Of a stretch of 64,000 nucleotides of DNA, positions 8,936 to 17,907 are shown piece after piece; position 1 is the stretch's first letter, and the number at the start of each line of letters is the position of its first letter. Under the pieces are notes generated by a model that had not been told where the DNA came from, searched no databases, and was given only the letters and a program-made list of their open reading frames with translations. Location of the stretch: positions 1 through 64,000 of the forward strand of contig NZ_QRAP01000002.1 in assembly GCF_003363015.1 (NCBI RefSeq), read 5' to 3'. Made by a program: the position numbers and the translations under genes. The DNA is from Enterobacillus tribolii. GTDB lineage: Bacteria; Pseudomonadota; Gammaproteobacteria; Enterobacterales; Enterobacteriaceae.

Positions 8936-11248
8936 ATGATTATGCAAGTACTGCTTTTTCCCGGTCAGGGATCTCAGTTTAAAGGGATGGGACAAGATTT
9001 ATGGGCTGCTTATCCGGCCCTGGCGGAGGAGGCCTCGGAGATCCTCGGTTACTCAATACGCGATCTGTGCCTGAACGACCCTCAAAATCAGCTGGGGCTG
9101 ACACATTTCACCCAGCCTGCGTTGTATGTGGTTAACGCCCTGCATTTTTATCGCTGGCAGGAGAGCGGCATTCAGGCGGATGCCTTGGCCGGTCATAGCC
9201 TCGGTGAGTATTCGGCGCTGCTGGCTGGTGGGGCATTTGATTTTGCTACCGGGCTGCGCCTGGTACAAAAGCGCGGCCAACTCATGAGCGAGGCTTCCGG
9301 CGGCGGAATGGCGGCGGTGCTGGGGATGCGGGCCGACGCACTGCAGGATTTTTTACGTGAGCAAGGGCTGGAGACGATTGATATCGCCAACCAAAACTCA
9401 CCTAATCAGTCGGTTATCGCCGGGGATATTGCGGCGCTTGAGCGGGCGGAGCAGTTGTTGCGCCCGCTTAATGTGAACTGCGTCAGGCTTAACGTCAGCG
9501 CGGCATTTCACTCCCGCCATATGCGCCAGGCCCAGCAGGAGTTTGCGCTGTTTCTGCGCGAGTTTGAGCTGAACGATCCCGTGCTGCCGGTAATTGCGAA
9601 CGTAACTGCCCGGCCTTATCAGCCCGGAGAGGTGGCGTCTTTATTGGCGCAACAGATCGCCAGCCCGGTACGCTGGACGGAAAGTATCCGCTACCTGATG
9701 GGGATGGGGGAGTTTGATTACGTTGAAATGGGCGCCGATCCGAAACGTATGGGGGGACGTGTGTTGGGCAAAATGGTAGATGAGATCCGTCGTACGGAAA
9801 CCGCTATCGTTGCGCCGCCGCCTCAACCGGTTCAGAAGCAGCAGGCTGATGAGCCTCGCCCCGGCACGCTGGCTGACGATACGCCGTCGCCGGGTGGGGA
9901 TGCGCGCAGGCTTGGCAGCGCGGTGTTCAGGCAGCGCTATGGCCTGAAATATGCCTATATTGCCGGGGCTATGTTCCGGGCCACCTCGTCGGTGGAGTTG
10001 GTCGTCCGGATGGGGAAGGCTGGGATGATAGGGTATTTCGGTGCTGGCGGGCTTAGTCTGCCTGAAATTGAAAGCGCCATTCAGCGTATACAAAATCAGC
10101 TGAGCGAAGGTCAATCCTGGGGCGTCAACCTGCTGGCCAATCACGACGATCCTGAGCAGGAGAGGGCGACGGTTGAGTTGTTTTTGAAATACGGCGTGCG
10201 TTATGTGGAGGCCGCCGCATTTATGCAAATGACACTGCCTCTCGCGCTGTTTCGCATTAAGGGGCTGTACCGGGATGCAGAAGGGAAAGTGTGTTGCAGA
10301 AACCACGTCTTAGGCAAGGTATCGCGCCTGGAGGTGGCGGAAGCCTTTATGAGCCCGATTCCGGCGCATTTAATCAATATTTTACTGGCCGAGGGCGCAA
10401 TCAGCGCCGGGCAGGCTGAAATGGCCCGTGAGACGCCGATGAGCCATGAGATTTGCGTGGAAGCGGACTCCGGCGGACATACGGACGGCGGTATTCCGAC
10501 CATCTTGTTGCCCACAATGTTGCAACTGCGCAGGACGCTCGCTGAGCGTTATCAGTATCAGACGCCGCTCTGCATTGGGCTGGGCGGCGGGATTGGCGCA
10601 CCGGAGGCTGCCGCCGCCGCGTTCGCGATGGGGGCTGATTTTATTCTCACAGGGTCGATTAACCAGTGTTCCGTAGAGTCCGGTGCGACGGAAATGGTCA
10701 AGGCGCTTTTACAGGACACCAGTATTCACGATATGGCCTATGCGCCGGCGGGCGATATGTTTGAGTTTGGTTCACGTGTGCAGGTTCTGAAAAAGAAAGT
10801 TCTGTTCCCGATGCGCGCCAACCGGCTTTATGCGCTGTATACCCATTATGACAGCATTGAGGCTATTCCGGAGGCGGAGAGAAGCAAACTGGAGCGCACG
10901 GTGTTTAAGCGTTCGTTGGATGAGGTTTGGGAAGAGTGCCTGAAATACCTGAAAGCAGCCGGCCGGGACAAAGACGTTGCCCTGGCGTCGGCGAACCCTA
11001 AAGTGCGCATGGCGCGCATCTTCCGCTGGTACTTCTCTTATTCCACACTCCTGTCGTTCAGTAATTCTCCGGACGATATCGTGAATTATCAGGTGCAGAC
11101 CGGGCCGGCGATTGGCGCATTTAATCAGTGGGTGAAGGGCACTGATATGGAGCACTGGCAGCAGCGCCATGTAGACAACATTGCGCTGTCCTTGCTGGAT
11201 GCGACAGCCCGCCATTTATGTGAAATTCAGCAGCGATTGTTTGCGTGA
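8936..11248 (+). CDS. Fused malonyltransferase and trans-acting enoyl reductase (AT-ER)
   Basis: A 770-residue two-domain protein. Residues 1-290 are a canonical acyltransferase (PGQGSQ, Ser88 in GHSLGE, His192 in FHSRH) that would load malonyl units on the ACPs of the AT-less PKS. After a Pro/Gln-rich linker, residues 330-770 form a PfaD-type flavin-dependent enoyl reductase of the nitronate monooxygenase fold (GLGGGIG phosphate-binding loop, SGGHTDGG segment). This AT-ER fusion is typical of trans-AT clusters such as bacillaene (PksE type). The reductase would saturate selected double bonds in trans. The start at 8936 follows AAAGGA; a second ATG lies two codons later. Confidence 0.92.
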   Translation: MIMQVLLFPGQGSQFKGMGQDLWAAYPALAEEASEILGYSIRDLCLNDPQNQLGLTHFTQPALYVVNALHFYRWQESGIQADALAGHSLGEYSALLAGGAFDFATGLRLVQKRGQLMSEASGGGMAAVLGMRADALQDFLREQGLETIDIANQNSPNQSVIAGDIAALERAEQLLRPLNVNCVRLNVSAAFHSRHMRQAQQEFALFLREFELNDPVLPVIANVTARPYQPGEVASLLAQQIASPVRWTESIRYLMGMGEFDYVEMGADPKRMGGRVLGKMVDEIRRTETAIVAPPPQPVQKQQADEPRPGTLADDTPSPGGDARRLGSAVFRQRYGLKYAYIAGAMFRATSSVELVVRMGKAGMIGYFGAGGLSLPEIESAIQRIQNQLSEGQSWGVNLLANHDDPEQERATVELFLKYGVRYVEAAAFMQMTLPLALFRIKGLYRDAEGKVCCRNHVLGKVSRLEVAEAFMSPIPAHLINILLAEGAISAGQAEMARETPMSHEICVEADSGGHTDGGIPTILLPTMLQLRRTLAERYQYQTPLCIGLGGGIGAPEAAAAAFAMGADFILTGSINQCSVESGATEMVKALLQDTSIHDMAYAPAGDMFEFGSRVQVLKKKVLFPMRANRLYALYTHYDSIEAIPEAERSKLERTVFKRSLDEVWEECLKYLKAAGRDKDVALASANPKVRMARIFRWYFSYSTLLSFSNSPDDIVNYQVQTGPAIGAFNQWVKGTDMEHWQQRHVDNIALSLLDATARHLCEIQQRLFA

Positions 11249-11256
11249 TGTATGTT

Positions 11257-11293
11257 GTCGCTCCCGTGCTGTTTTAGCCGGTACGGGAGCGAC
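11257..11293 (+). terminator. Stem-loop after the AT-ER gene
   Basis: An 11-base perfect inverted repeat (GTCGCTCCCGT and its complement) separated by a 15-base loop, starting 8 bases after the stop codon. There is no T-run, so it is more likely an mRNA-stabilising hairpin or weak terminator than a classical intrinsic terminator. Confidence 0.45.
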
Positions 11294-11344
11294 GGCGCGC
11301 CAAATGGATAAAACCGGAACGCTTCCGGCAAGGTTATTTCACAG

Positions 11345-12058
11345 ATGACTGATCGGTTTATTACCAGGGTGTCCGAGCTAACGTTTCACCGTGAGTCGGC
11401 GATACCCTTTCATATCCCCCGTTTATTTATGTGCGATTTTTCCATTCAACATTTTCATCCGCACCTCTACCATCACTATGGTATTTGTTATCCGGATAAT
11501 ATCCGCAGAGCCGTCACTATAAGGCAGGCTGAGTTTCTTGCCGGGCGCTATATTGCGGGCTTAACGCTGGAGAGATTAGGTGTGTTGACGACCGGGATCC
11601 CCATTGGCGCAAACCGTGAGCCTATCTGGCCTTCCGGGGTCGCCGCCTCGCTATCCCACCATCGATACAGCGCCGTATGTCTGGCGGCATACGGTGAGCA
11701 ATACCGTTGCGCAGGTGTCGATATTGAGTCCATCATTGATTCGGAACGCCTGCAACGGATTAAAGCCGTGTTTTGCAGCCCTGAAGAGGAAGCACTGTTG
11801 CGGGCGTCATGTTTACCCTATGAACAGGCTATGACGCTGCTATTTTCCGCAAAGGAGAGCCTTTTTAAGGCGCTTTATCCTCAAATCCGGCGCTTTATCG
11901 ACTTCAGCTCGGCGACTATCACTGACATCGATCCGGCCTCCGGGCATTATACGCTGATGCTGGCACAACCCCTCTCGGCCGAATTATTTGAATGCCGGAA
12001 GTTTTCCGGGCGCTTTTGTTTTTTACCTCAGGGGGTGATTACGCTGTGTTATTGGTAA
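11345..12058 (+). CDS. 4'-phosphopantetheinyl transferase (EntD/Sfp class)
   Basis: A 237-residue enzyme that would move phosphopantetheine from CoA to the carrier domains of the PKS, and possibly the NRPS further on. The family signatures are all present: RQAEFLAGRY, the WPSG.AASLSHH substrate region, the metal-binding GVDIE, and the FSAKESLFKALYP helix. The length fits the EntD type. It follows the AT-ER gene by about 100 bases, interrupted by a stem-loop, and is the last clearly assignable gene of the polyketide cluster in this window. Start chosen at 11345; no strong ribosome site is visible, so the exact start is uncertain. Confidence 0.93.
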   Translation: MTDRFITRVSELTFHRESAIPFHIPRLFMCDFSIQHFHPHLYHHYGICYPDNIRRAVTIRQAEFLAGRYIAGLTLERLGVLTTGIPIGANREPIWPSGVAASLSHHRYSAVCLAAYGEQYRCAGVDIESIIDSERLQRIKAVFCSPEEEALLRASCLPYEQAMTLLFSAKESLFKALYPQIRRFIDFSSATITDIDPASGHYTLMLAQPLSAELFECRKFSGRFCFLPQGVITLCYW

Positions 12059-12105
12059 ATAACGTGCTGGCGCGGTATTTAAAAATCTGCGGGAGGACAC
12101 AGGAA

Positions 12106-12282
12106 ATGCTTACGGTTATGGGGGCGGTTTACTCCTCCGGGTTTTTTGGATCTATTCAGAATCTCTTTGAGATGCTAAGCCCCGCAAAGGTGTGCTGCCC
12201 AATTTTATGCAGACAATTAGGCCATAGTGTGATTTTCGCTCTGGGATTGTTGGCATTGCTACAGCTAATGGTTCATATATAG
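12106..12282 (+). CDS. Possible small membrane protein, 58 residues
   Basis: A short open frame preceded by GGGAGG and AGGAA ribosome-site-like sequence just before ATG 12106. The C-terminal third (VIFALGLLALLQLMVHI) is a plausible single membrane helix. I do not recognise it. It may be a real small protein at the end of the polyketide operon or a chance frame. Confidence 0.3.
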   Translation: MLTVMGAVYSSGFFGSIQNLFEMLSPAKVCCPILCRQLGHSVIFALGLLALLQLMVHI

Positions 12283-12309
12283 ATGATGCAAAAGGAGGTG
12301 TATTATCTT

Positions 12310-12390
12310 ATGCGTAAATTAAATAAATTTATCTTTGTCTTTGGGGTGGTTATTTCTGCAGCGCATAATATATGCTTGGCCATATATTAA
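12310..12390 (+). CDS. Possible 26-residue hydrophobic peptide
   Basis: A strong AAAGGAGGTG ribosome site sits about ten bases before ATG 12310. The product begins MRKLNKF and then becomes hydrophobic (signal-like), ending after 26 residues. It could be a small membrane peptide, or the signal peptide left from a gene cut short by the TAA at 12388. No family recognised. Confidence 0.35.
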   Translation: MRKLNKFIFVFGVVISAAHNICLAIY

Positions 12391-12524
12391 GATGGAGTGC
12401 GCGGGGAGTATCCATTATACTGAAAAGGATATTCGGGAATATGATTTTTACAACCCTGATATCCTTCCTAAAAATCCCGATCCTCACAAAAAAAAGCCAT
12501 AACGTACTTGTTGTTCGCACCGAC

Positions 12525-13574
12525 CTAATTATTCATCATTTCATCCATAATGATGCCAACTTGCGCCATCACACTCCCTGCATCTTTGGTTCCTTTCGCT
12601 TCCTGTTCCTTTACCCATTTATCCTGCGCAGCCTGGTAACGAGTGGCAGTTTTCCATTGTGTAACCTCTTCTGGTTTCAGAATGCGTACCGTTGCACCAG
12701 CTTTGCGTAAATCGTCTATCTGAGTGTTAAAGCTGCTGTCCATCACCGCCCCCAGGGACTGATACGCGGTTTGTGCAGCACGCTGGATTGCGATCTGATC
12801 TTTTGTGGAGAGTTTGTTCCAGGTTTTTTCGTTCATTGCCAGAATGTAGAGGTGCCCCAGCCACAGATCTTTTGAAATCAATACACTGGGTGCAAACTGA
12901 TAGGCTTTCAAATCGTAGCCGCTGTCAACATTTAGCATCATGCCATCAATAGCACCGCTTTTCAGTGCCTGATATGTTTCCTCGCCCCAGGGCATCGTTA
13001 CCGGATTAGCACCTGCATTTTGCAGGAAATCACGGTGCCAGAAGCTGGCGGAACGCCATGTTCCCCCTTTTATATCATTCAGGGCAGCCATTGTTTTGGT
13101 GCTGAAAAAGGACAGTGGATAGCCGGTCGCGAGAAAAATGGGGACCACATTGTTTTTCTTCAGTTCAGCCGGAAATGCCGGGATAGTGCTATACACGCGA
13201 CGAAAGAACGCGACCTGCGCATTTCCGCTGGGGCCAACAGGAAAACTTTTGAATATTTGGTTCAGGGGAAGATCATTAGCCGCGTATTCGGGAACAACAA
13301 CGGCCAGATCTACTTTTCCGTCCTTACCAACATAGCGTAATGCATCATAACCGGCGCTAAGTTCACCTCCCCAGTGAGCCTCTATTTTCAGCCGACCGCC
13401 CGATTCCTTCTCAATGGCGGGAAAGAGGACATCGTTGAGGAAGCGGGTACGCATGTTACCCAGCGACTCATGATCGCTGTAAGTTAAGATCCGGGTGGCG
13501 AATGCATTGACGGGTAGCAGCAATATGGCAGACAGAATAAGAAAAAGTGTTCCAACAGAATTGTTAAATTTCAT
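12525..13574 (-). CDS. TRAP transporter solute-binding protein (DctP family), stand-alone
   Basis: A 349-residue periplasmic protein. A signal peptide (basic start, hydrophobic core, cleavage near NAFA-TR) is clear, and AAGGA lies before the ATG. The body matches DctP-type extracytoplasmic binding proteins: a central ALKSGAIDGMMLN segment is the usual ligand-loop signature. No DctQ or DctM gene is adjacent on this strand; the only membrane subunit nearby is the fused one at 15157, in a divergent unit that has its own binding protein. It may share that membrane protein, serve a distant one, or be a leftover. It faces the 14043 operon across a regulatory region with a strong inverted repeat. 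Confidence 0.85.
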   Translation of the reverse strand: MKFNNSVGTLFLILSAILLLPVNAFATRILTYSDHESLGNMRTRFLNDVLFPAIEKESGGRLKIEAHWGGELSAGYDALRYVGKDGKVDLAVVVPEYAANDLPLNQIFKSFPVGPSGNAQVAFFRRVYSTIPAFPAELKKNNVVPIFLATGYPLSFFSTKTMAALNDIKGGTWRSASFWHRDFLQNAGANPVTMPWGEETYQALKSGAIDGMMLNVDSGYDLKAYQFAPSVLISKDLWLGHLYILAMNEKTWNKLSTKDQIAIQRAAQTAYQSLGAVMDSSFNTQIDDLRKAGATVRILKPEEVTQWKTATRYQAAQDKWVKEQEAKGTKDAGSVMAQVGIIMDEMMNN

Positions 13575-14042
13575 ACATTATCCTTTGCTTGAGCGCCTCT
13601 TCGCCCTTTTGGACGGAAAGAGCGTCAATTCTCTGCTTTACCTGGTGCGGCGTAAAGTCCTTCCTTCCGGCGGGGATTAACCTGGTGTTCACCGAACGCC
13701 TGATTATGCGGAAAGTTATACGATTAATTATATAAACTTATGAAATGGTAAAGATTGAACAAGAATCCAGAGTATTGATAGCAGTTTCCCAAAACCGGTC
13801 TGCAACTCTTTTATCGTCACATCACAATCAGTGATCTTCCCTGCAAATTTTTAATCTTCCTGCTTCCCTGATTTAAAGGCGCTTGCTTTTTATACACCGC
13901 CTCTATACGTTTACTGTGACGTTACACTAAAACGTTACAGTAAATTGTCTACCGCTTTTAAAAGCCCTGATTCTGATGCCCTGGACGGGGTTGGCGCTTC
14001 CCGGTACAGGAACTTTATCTTATTGATTGTTAAAGGATGACC
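13575..14042. other. Divergent control region between two DctP genes
   Basis: A 468-base gene-free stretch between the divergent binding-protein genes. It is more AT-rich than its neighbours and should hold promoters for both directions. The one feature I can defend is the inverted repeat at 13910-13944, listed separately. Confidence 0.6.
13910..13944. promoter_or_regulatory. Inverted repeat, candidate LacI-family operator
   Basis: Two 14-base arms, TTTACTGTGACGTT and AACGTTACAGTAAA, are complementary with one mismatch around a 7-base spacer. The left half contains TGTGACGTTACA, itself a near-palindrome with a central CG, the layout preferred by LacI/GalR-type regulators. It lies about 100 bases before the TRAP operon, which includes a LacI-family gene (17908). 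Binding by that protein is an inference. Confidence 0.6.
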
Positions 14043-15077
14043 ATGATGAAAACTAACCAGCATCCGCTATACCGTATGATGACTTATGCATGTTTGGGAA
14101 CCGTGTTGGCCGCAGGGAGCATGGTATTCAGCTCCGCACAAGCTGCCGTGAACTTACGTGTTTATTCCTCGCTGCCCGCCGACGAAACTTCAGCGCATTA
14201 CGTTTGGTTTAAACGTTTTCAGGACAACGTGAACAACAACGACAAGCTGAAGGGGCAACTGAAGCTGAATTATTTTCCCAACGGCATGTTGGGGAAAGAA
14301 GCCGATGCCACCCAACAGGTACGTATCGGCGCCATCGGCATGATGATTTCCGGCACTTCCATCTGGGCAACCCTGGTGCCGGAGATTGGCGTTCTGGATC
14401 TGGGGTATCTATTCAAAGATTACGATCAGGTCGGTAAGGCGCTGGACGGCAAGGCCGGTGAACAACTGTCTGACCTGATGATGAAGAAAGCCAACGTAAT
14501 GGTGCTGGGTTATGGCTATAGCCTGGGTTCGCGCAACATCTATTCCAAAAAGCCGATTGAAAAGCCGGATGATCTGAAGAATCAGAAAATCAGGGTGTTA
14601 CCGGTACCAAACTTTATTGCCACCCTCAATCATATGGGCGCAGTGGCGATTCCCATGCCCGGCGGTGAGGTTTACTCCAGCCTGCAGATGGGGGTGATCG
14701 ACGGCGTTGAGCACGACTCTGCCACCGTCTACGCCAGCAAATATTATGAAATCGTAAAAAATGCCACGCTGACCCGCCATATCTATAACCCGGTGATGAT
14801 CGCGATGAACAAGAACAGCTTCCAGCAAATTCCGGAGCCACTGCGCGCCGATGTGCTGGCGGCGGCTAAAGAGGCGACGGAATATGAACGCTTGCAGTCC
14901 CATCGCATGGAGCAACAGGCGATCAAGGATCTGGAAGAGAAAGGCGTCGTCTTCCGTGAAATCGACCGGGATTATTTCCGCCAGCAAGTTCAGCCGGTGT
15001 GGGACAAGTTCCTCGCGCAATATCCTCAAATGAAACCGATCGTCGACGAAATTAACAGTGTTCCTGCCGCTGAATAA
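14043..15077 (+). CDS. TRAP transporter solute-binding protein (DctP family)
   Basis: Periplasmic binding subunit of a tripartite ATP-independent transporter, 344 residues. A signal peptide ends near AQAA. The family's ligand-binding region is visible (GGEVYSSLQMGVIDGVE). It precedes the fused membrane subunit in the same operon. I chose ATG 14043 because AAAGGA sits at proper distance; the ATG at 14037 overlaps that site. With sugar-acid type genes downstream, the ligand is probably a sugar acid or polyol oxidised by the SDRs, but the sequence does not say which. Confidence 0.92.
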   Translation: MMKTNQHPLYRMMTYACLGTVLAAGSMVFSSAQAAVNLRVYSSLPADETSAHYVWFKRFQDNVNNNDKLKGQLKLNYFPNGMLGKEADATQQVRIGAIGMMISGTSIWATLVPEIGVLDLGYLFKDYDQVGKALDGKAGEQLSDLMMKKANVMVLGYGYSLGSRNIYSKKPIEKPDDLKNQKIRVLPVPNFIATLNHMGAVAIPMPGGEVYSSLQMGVIDGVEHDSATVYASKYYEIVKNATLTRHIYNPVMIAMNKNSFQQIPEPLRADVLAAAKEATEYERLQSHRMEQQAIKDLEEKGVVFREIDRDYFRQQVQPVWDKFLAQYPQMKPIVDEINSVPAAE

Positions 15078-15156
15078 TTGACCGGCTTACGCCTGCTACT
15101 GATACCGACGGATGCAGCAGGCCCGTTTTCCCAAGAACCGAACGGAGAGGTTCACT

Positions 15157-17031
15157 ATGGCAAACGCATCTGTGATGGAAAAAGATGAGGTTAAACCCAT
15201 CTTTTTCCTGAGCCGGCTTAGCCGGTTCCTTACTACGCTGACGTCCTATGCGGGGGCGTTGGTGCTGCTTATTAACGTACTGGTGGTATTTGCCTCCGTG
15301 ATTTGGCGCTATATGCTGCACTCGCCGATACACTGGGCGGAAGAAGTCGCACGCGCCATGATGATTGCACTGGTCTTTTTCGGCGTAGCGACGTCAACCG
15401 GGCGCGGCGGGCATATCGGGGTCGATTTGTTCCTGCGTTATCTGCCGGAGCATGTACGGCCTTATGTCATCCACGCCAGCCGCTGGATTCTGTTTCTGGT
15501 TTCGGTTGGGTTGGTTGTCTCCAGCTATGACCTGGTTCAGGCTGCGCGGGTACAAACAACGGAAACCGGGCTTCCGCAGGTTATCTATGTCATCCCGGTG
15601 CTGATAGGTTCCGTGGTGATGATGGTCGCTGCGCTGGAACACGCTCTGCGCGAGCGCTCACGTATCGTGTTGCTGAGCGGTGCGGGTATTCTGGTTCTGG
15701 CACTTCTCGGCTACCTGAAACTTTCGCTGATGGCCGATCCCGCCAGCGCCGCCGCCGGCCTGATGCTGATCTGCTTTTTGCTTGGGATTCTGGCTGGTGT
15801 GCCGATTGCATTTACCCTCGGCATGTCGGCGATGGTGTTCTTTATCTGCGATCCTTCGCTGCCTTTTGTGTTCTTCTCCCAGCAGGTTGCCGCGGGCGTT
15901 GACCACTTCGTGCTGCTTGCCATTCCTTTCTTCCTGCTGGCCGGTGCGGCAATGGAGATCAACGGCATGTCGACCCGCCTGGTGGAGCTCATCGTGCGGG
16001 GAATGGGGCGCTTTCGCGGCGGCCTGAACATGACGACCGTCCTTTCCATGGCGTTCTTTTCCGGTATCTCCGGTTCCAAACTGGCAGACGTGGCGGCGGT
16101 CGGCGGTGTTCTGATGCCGGCGGTGCGTCGCGCCAGGCAAGACAGCGAAGAGGCCGCGGGGGTTTTTGCCGCTTCGGCGGTGATGGCGGAAACCATCCCG
16201 CCCTGCGTGAACCTGATTGTTATGGGATTCGTGGCGAACATCTCTATCGGCGCGCTGTTTATCGCCGGGTTGGTGCCTGCGGCCTGTTTGCTGGTTCTGC
16301 TGCTGATTGCTGCCAACCGTTTCGGTGGCCGGATTAACGTCAGCGAAGCGTATCCGGTAATGCGTCCGCGCGTTCAGCTTTACCTCGGCGCCGCGGTCGG
16401 CCTGGTGATGATCTTTATGATCGGCCGTGGCGTCATGATGGGCATTGCGACCTCAACGGAAATCTCAGCCTTTGCCGTGGTGTACGCCATCGTGGTCGGG
16501 CGCCTGGCGTTTCGCGAATTAACGCTGAAAGCCACGGTAAAAATGTTTATCGACATTGCGGCGATGTCCGGCGTGTTGCTGTTCATCGTCGCGTGTGCGA
16601 CCAGCCTCTCTTATGCGCTGACTATCCAGATGATCCCGCAGCAAATCGCGGAGTTCATGGTGGGTATCGGTATCGAACAGGGCGCCTGGCTGTTCCTGCT
16701 GCTGACCATCATCATTCTGATCATCTTCGGTGCGGTGCTGGAAGGCGCGCCTGCGCTGATCATCTTCGCTCCGATTCTGGTGCCTATCGCGGTTCAGCTC
16801 GGATTTAATCCGCTGCACTTCGGCATCATCATGATTCTGGCGATGGGGTTCGGGCTGTTCTCCCCGCCGATCGGGCTGGGACTGTACACCACCTGTGCGA
16901 TTTGCGGCGTGGAAATGAAGAACGTTATCCGCCCGATGGCGAAATATCTGGCCGTGGTGTTCGTCGGCATCGTTATCGTCGCGTTAGTACCGACGTTGAC
17001 CACCTGGCTTCCGGGGTTGGCCGGATACTGA
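15157..17031 (+). CDS. TRAP transporter fused small and large permease (DctQM)
   Basis: A 624-residue inner-membrane protein. Residues 1-190 are the four-helix DctQ-type small subunit (WAEEVARAMMIALVFFG segment), followed by a large DctM-type permease with many hydrophobic helices. Fused DctQM forms are known. It imports the solute captured by the binding protein using the sodium gradient. ATG 15157 is preferred over an upstream in-frame ATG because GGAGAGG lies just before it. The same operon then carries dehydrogenase, regulator and kinase genes. Confidence 0.93.
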   Translation: MANASVMEKDEVKPIFFLSRLSRFLTTLTSYAGALVLLINVLVVFASVIWRYMLHSPIHWAEEVARAMMIALVFFGVATSTGRGGHIGVDLFLRYLPEHVRPYVIHASRWILFLVSVGLVVSSYDLVQAARVQTTETGLPQVIYVIPVLIGSVVMMVAALEHALRERSRIVLLSGAGILVLALLGYLKLSLMADPASAAAGLMLICFLLGILAGVPIAFTLGMSAMVFFICDPSLPFVFFSQQVAAGVDHFVLLAIPFFLLAGAAMEINGMSTRLVELIVRGMGRFRGGLNMTTVLSMAFFSGISGSKLADVAAVGGVLMPAVRRARQDSEEAAGVFAASAVMAETIPPCVNLIVMGFVANISIGALFIAGLVPAACLLVLLLIAANRFGGRINVSEAYPVMRPRVQLYLGAAVGLVMIFMIGRGVMMGIATSTEISAFAVVYAIVVGRLAFRELTLKATVKMFIDIAAMSGVLLFIVACATSLSYALTIQMIPQQIAEFMVGIGIEQGAWLFLLLTIIILIIFGAVLEGAPALIIFAPILVPIAVQLGFNPLHFGIIMILAMGFGLFSPPIGLGLYTTCAICGVEMKNVIRPMAKYLAVVFVGIVIVALVPTLTTWLPGLAGY

Positions 17032-17078
17032 TGCCGGCTAAGCGGACGCGGGCAAATTAAAGAACGACGGAGAATGCT

Positions 17079-17852
17079 ATGTTAAGTGAAATTCAGGGGA
17101 AACGCGTGTTGATTACCGGCTCTTCCGCCGGAATCGGGCTGGCGATCGCGAAGCTGTTTTTACGCTACGGCGCGCAGGTCGGCATCAACGGGCGTAGTAC
17201 GATTACCGCGCCTCAGGTGCTGGATGAACTGAATGCCCTGCCCGGCCGGTTTACCCAGTTCAGCGGCGACCTGAGCCGATCAGAGAATTGCGAAAACGTG
17301 GTGAGCGATTTCGTGCAGCACTTCGGTGGAATGGATGTGCTGATCAATAATGCTGGTGGTCTCGGGGGGCGCAGCGGACTGGAAGGTATAGATGATGAAT
17401 TCTATGAGCGGGTGATGGATCTTAATGTGCGCTCGGTGCTGATGACGACCAAATACGCCATTCCGCACCTGCGTGCTTCTGCCCGTGAAAGCGGCCTGAG
17501 CAGTGCGGTGATCAGCACCGGATCGATCGCCGGGCGTGACGGCGGCGGCATCGGCGCCGGGGTGTACGGCAGTGCGAAAGCCTGGGTTCATAACATGCAC
17601 CGCAACTGGGTGAAAGAATTCACTAAAGACAATATTCGCTTCAACATCGTTTCTCCGGGTAGTATTGACACCAGATTTCATGCGGATAAGCGTGATGACG
17701 TTCTGCAAAACATGCGTAACAGCATCCCGATGGGGCGTTTTGGCCTCAGCGAGGAGGTTGCGCCCGCTTATCTTTTTCTGGCCACCCATGCATTCAGCGG
17801 GTATATCACCGGGCAGATCATTGATGTAAACGGCGGGCAATTAGCGCCCTGA
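17079..17852 (+). CDS. Short-chain dehydrogenase/reductase
   Basis: A 257-residue classical SDR: TGSSAGIG nucleotide loop near residue 13, NNAGG at about 90, a catalytic Ser in STGSIAG, and a YGSAK motif giving the Tyr/Lys pair. It ends with the usual VNGGQ stretch. It should oxidise or reduce a hydroxyl or keto group of the sugar taken up by the TRAP system. GGAG precedes the start. Substrate not determinable; the second SDR at 19760 suggests a two-step oxidation/reduction of the carbon chain. Confidence 0.9.
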   Translation: MLSEIQGKRVLITGSSAGIGLAIAKLFLRYGAQVGINGRSTITAPQVLDELNALPGRFTQFSGDLSRSENCENVVSDFVQHFGGMDVLINNAGGLGGRSGLEGIDDEFYERVMDLNVRSVLMTTKYAIPHLRASARESGLSSAVISTGSIAGRDGGGIGAGVYGSAKAWVHNMHRNWVKEFTKDNIRFNIVSPGSIDTRFHADKRDDVLQNMRNSIPMGRFGLSEEVAPAYLFLATHAFSGYITGQIIDVNGGQLAP

Positions 17853-17907
17853 TACAGCGCATTCAAGGAAGCGCCTGTCACGAAAAAGCACTATGACGAG
17901 GAGAGGT

